A stretch of 6,733 nucleotides of DNA from an uncultured bacterium (GTDB lineage Bacteria; Bdellovibrionota_C; UBA2361; CAKMMH01): NCBI GenBank assembly GCA_927798255.1, contig CAKMMH010000097.1:1-6733 (forward strand), read 5' to 3'. The translations under genes were made by a program, and so were the position numbers. Each line of letters starts with the position of its first letter. Within the stretch, counting starts at the first letter, position 1. Below, piece by piece: positions 5,556 to 6,733 of the stretch. Under the pieces are notes generated by a model. That model saw only the letters and a list, made by a program, of their open reading frames with translations, had not been told where the DNA came from and did no database searches.

Positions 5556-6733
5556 ATGGAACTTAATGGTTATAAAAAGCGATTAATTGATAAAAAAGTT
5601 CAAGAATATCTTAATACTTTTGGTGCTGTCGCAATTGAAGGACCAAAATGGTGTGGAAAAACATGGACGTCTTTAAAACATTCGGCAAGCGTTTGTTATA
5701 TTGCAGACCCTAAGGGAAATTTCCAAAATCGCACGTTAGCGGCCCTTGACCCAAGTTTAGTATTAGATGGAAATAAACCAAGATTAATTGATGAATGGCA
5801 AGAAGTACCATCTCTTTGGGATGCTGTGCGATTTAAAGTTGATCAAATTGGAGAAAAAGGTGTGTTTATTCTTACAGGTTCTGCGACTCCAAATCACAAG
5901 GGGATATTACATAGTGGCACAGGACGTTTTGGAATTTTACGTATGCGAACCATGAGCCTTTATGAGACAGGTGATTCTTGTGGATGTGTAAGTTTAGAAT
6001 CAATTTTTAATACAAAAATAAAAACTCAAAAAGTTAAAGAAGCGACATTAAATGAACTTATTTATTATTGTATAAGAGGTGGGTGGCCTGCTGTTATAGG
6101 CCAAAAAGAAGAAGTTGCATCAGAGGTTGCAAAGTCATATTTAAAAGCTGTTATTACTGATGATATGTTTCAGGTTGATGGTGTTAAGAGAGATGCTAGA
6201 AAAGTTCGTTCTTTAATTTATTCTCTTGCTAGAAATGAAAGTACAATAGTAAGTAATAATACTTTAAAAAGAGATATGGAATCTTATGATAAAGAGCAGA
6301 TCGATAAAAATACGTTATCAGATTATTTGAGTATTTTTAATCGACTTTTTTTATTAGAAGACCAAGAAGCTTTTAATATTAAACTTCGTTCCTCAAAAAG
6401 AATTTTAAATTCTCCTAAAAGACATTTTTCAGATGTTTCTCTTGCTGTGGCAGCACTTTCTGCAACATCAAAAATGCTTTATGATGATTTAAATACTTTT
6501 GGTTTTTTATTTGAAGCATTATGTGAACATGATTTAAGAATTTATGCAGAAAATATTGGAGGGAAGCTCTATCATTTACGGGATAATAGAGGAAATGAAG
6601 CTGATGCCATAATTGAACTTCCAGATGGTCGTTGGGCAGCAATTGAAATAAAGCTAGGAGCAAATCAGATTGATGCTGCGGCAAAAGAGCTATTAACAAT
6701 TAAGAAGATTATGAAAGATGAAGGACATGAACC
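5556..6733 (+). CDS. AAA+ family ATPase with DUF4143-type C-terminal domain (runs off the right edge)
   Basis: 392 complete codons are visible and no stop is reached; homologues are usually somewhat over 400 aa, so only the tail is missing. Seen in order: Walker A GPKWCGKT (29-36); Walker B RLIDEWQ (76-82) with D79/E80; sensor-like FILTGSATP (104-112); an arginine-finger-like GTGRFGILRMRTMSLYE (121-137); and IRGGWPAVIG (about 175-184), typical of these ATPases. The C-terminal part has FGFLFEALCEHDLRIY, NEADAIIEL and AAIEIKLG, a PD-(D/E)XK-like arrangement (E-x-D...E-x-K) characteristic of DUF4143. These proteins are common in anaerobes and host-associated bacteria; their cellular role is not established, though a mobile or defence-related role has been suspected because they are patchily distributed and multi-copy. 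The gene is less AT-rich than its neighbours (positions 5941-6000 have 24 G/C of 60), suggesting separate ancestry. It follows a relic and a repeat array. Confidence 0.9.
   Translation, partial: MELNGYKKRLIDKKVQEYLNTFGAVAIEGPKWCGKTWTSLKHSASVCYIADPKGNFQNRTLAALDPSLVLDGNKPRLIDEWQEVPSLWDAVRFKVDQIGEKGVFILTGSATPNHKGILHSGTGRFGILRMRTMSLYETGDSCGCVSLESIFNTKIKTQKVKEATLNELIYYCIRGGWPAVIGQKEEVASEVAKSYLKAVITDDMFQVDGVKRDARKVRSLIYSLARNESTIVSNNTLKRDMESYDKEQIDKNTLSDYLSIFNRLFLLEDQEAFNIKLRSSKRILNSPKRHFSDVSLAVAALSATSKMLYDDLNTFGFLFEALCEHDLRIYAENIGGKLYHLRDNRGNEADAIIELPDGRWAAIEIKLGANQIDAAAKELLTIKKIMKDEGHE

Noticed and set aside
6415..6699. A 94-codon reverse open frame opposite the ATPase C-terminal region.
   Set aside because: It overlaps the conserved DUF4143 domain, is dominated by Leu/His/Gln from the complementary strand and matches no known family.

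Overview
The window is a strongly AT-rich piece of what looks like a Gram-negative bacterial chromosome. The envelope genes support this: an MltG-type lytic transglycosylase, and a periplasmic M23 endopeptidase with the ShyA/MepM/Csd3 layout (LysM-like region, middle domain, LytM/M23 domain). The mix of families (RuvX of usual length, MepM-like peptidase, RlmD-like methyltransferase, MarC) suggests a low-GC proteobacterium or related lineage. I cannot name the genus from sequence alone.

Layout. At the left edge two genes run leftward: ruvX/yqgF (649-1065) and then mltG, cut by the window edge (1-599); they look like an operon. A ~290 bp AT-rich divergent intergenic region (1066-1355) follows. 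Next come two rightward genes, the M23 endopeptidase (1356-2897) and, 18 nt later, an RlmD/RumA-type 5-methyluridine methyltransferase with all Fe-S and catalytic residues (2916-4175). A short convergent gap (4176-4260) holds a conspicuous GC-rich potentially structured element. Then comes a leftward MarC-family membrane protein (4261-4956). A ~600 bp gap (4957-5555) contains a decayed GNAT acetyltransferase C-terminus and a 23-bp tandem repeat array. At the right edge is a rightward AAA+ ATPase with a DUF4143-type C-terminal nuclease-like domain (5556 to the end, incomplete).

How the genes fit together. Positions 1-4956 read as ordinary core chromosome: peptidoglycan processing (MltG, M23 peptidase), nucleic-acid housekeeping (RuvX, RNA methyltransferase) and an integral membrane protein. 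From about 5000 onward the character changes: a gene relic, direct repeats, and an ATPase gene that is visibly less AT-rich and has a better ribosome-binding site than its neighbours. This is probably the edge of an accessory region. I see no CRISPR array, tRNA, rRNA, insertion sequence or clear new multi-gene system. The best leads are the 23-bp repeats in front of the ATPase gene and the GC-rich element at 4181-4235.
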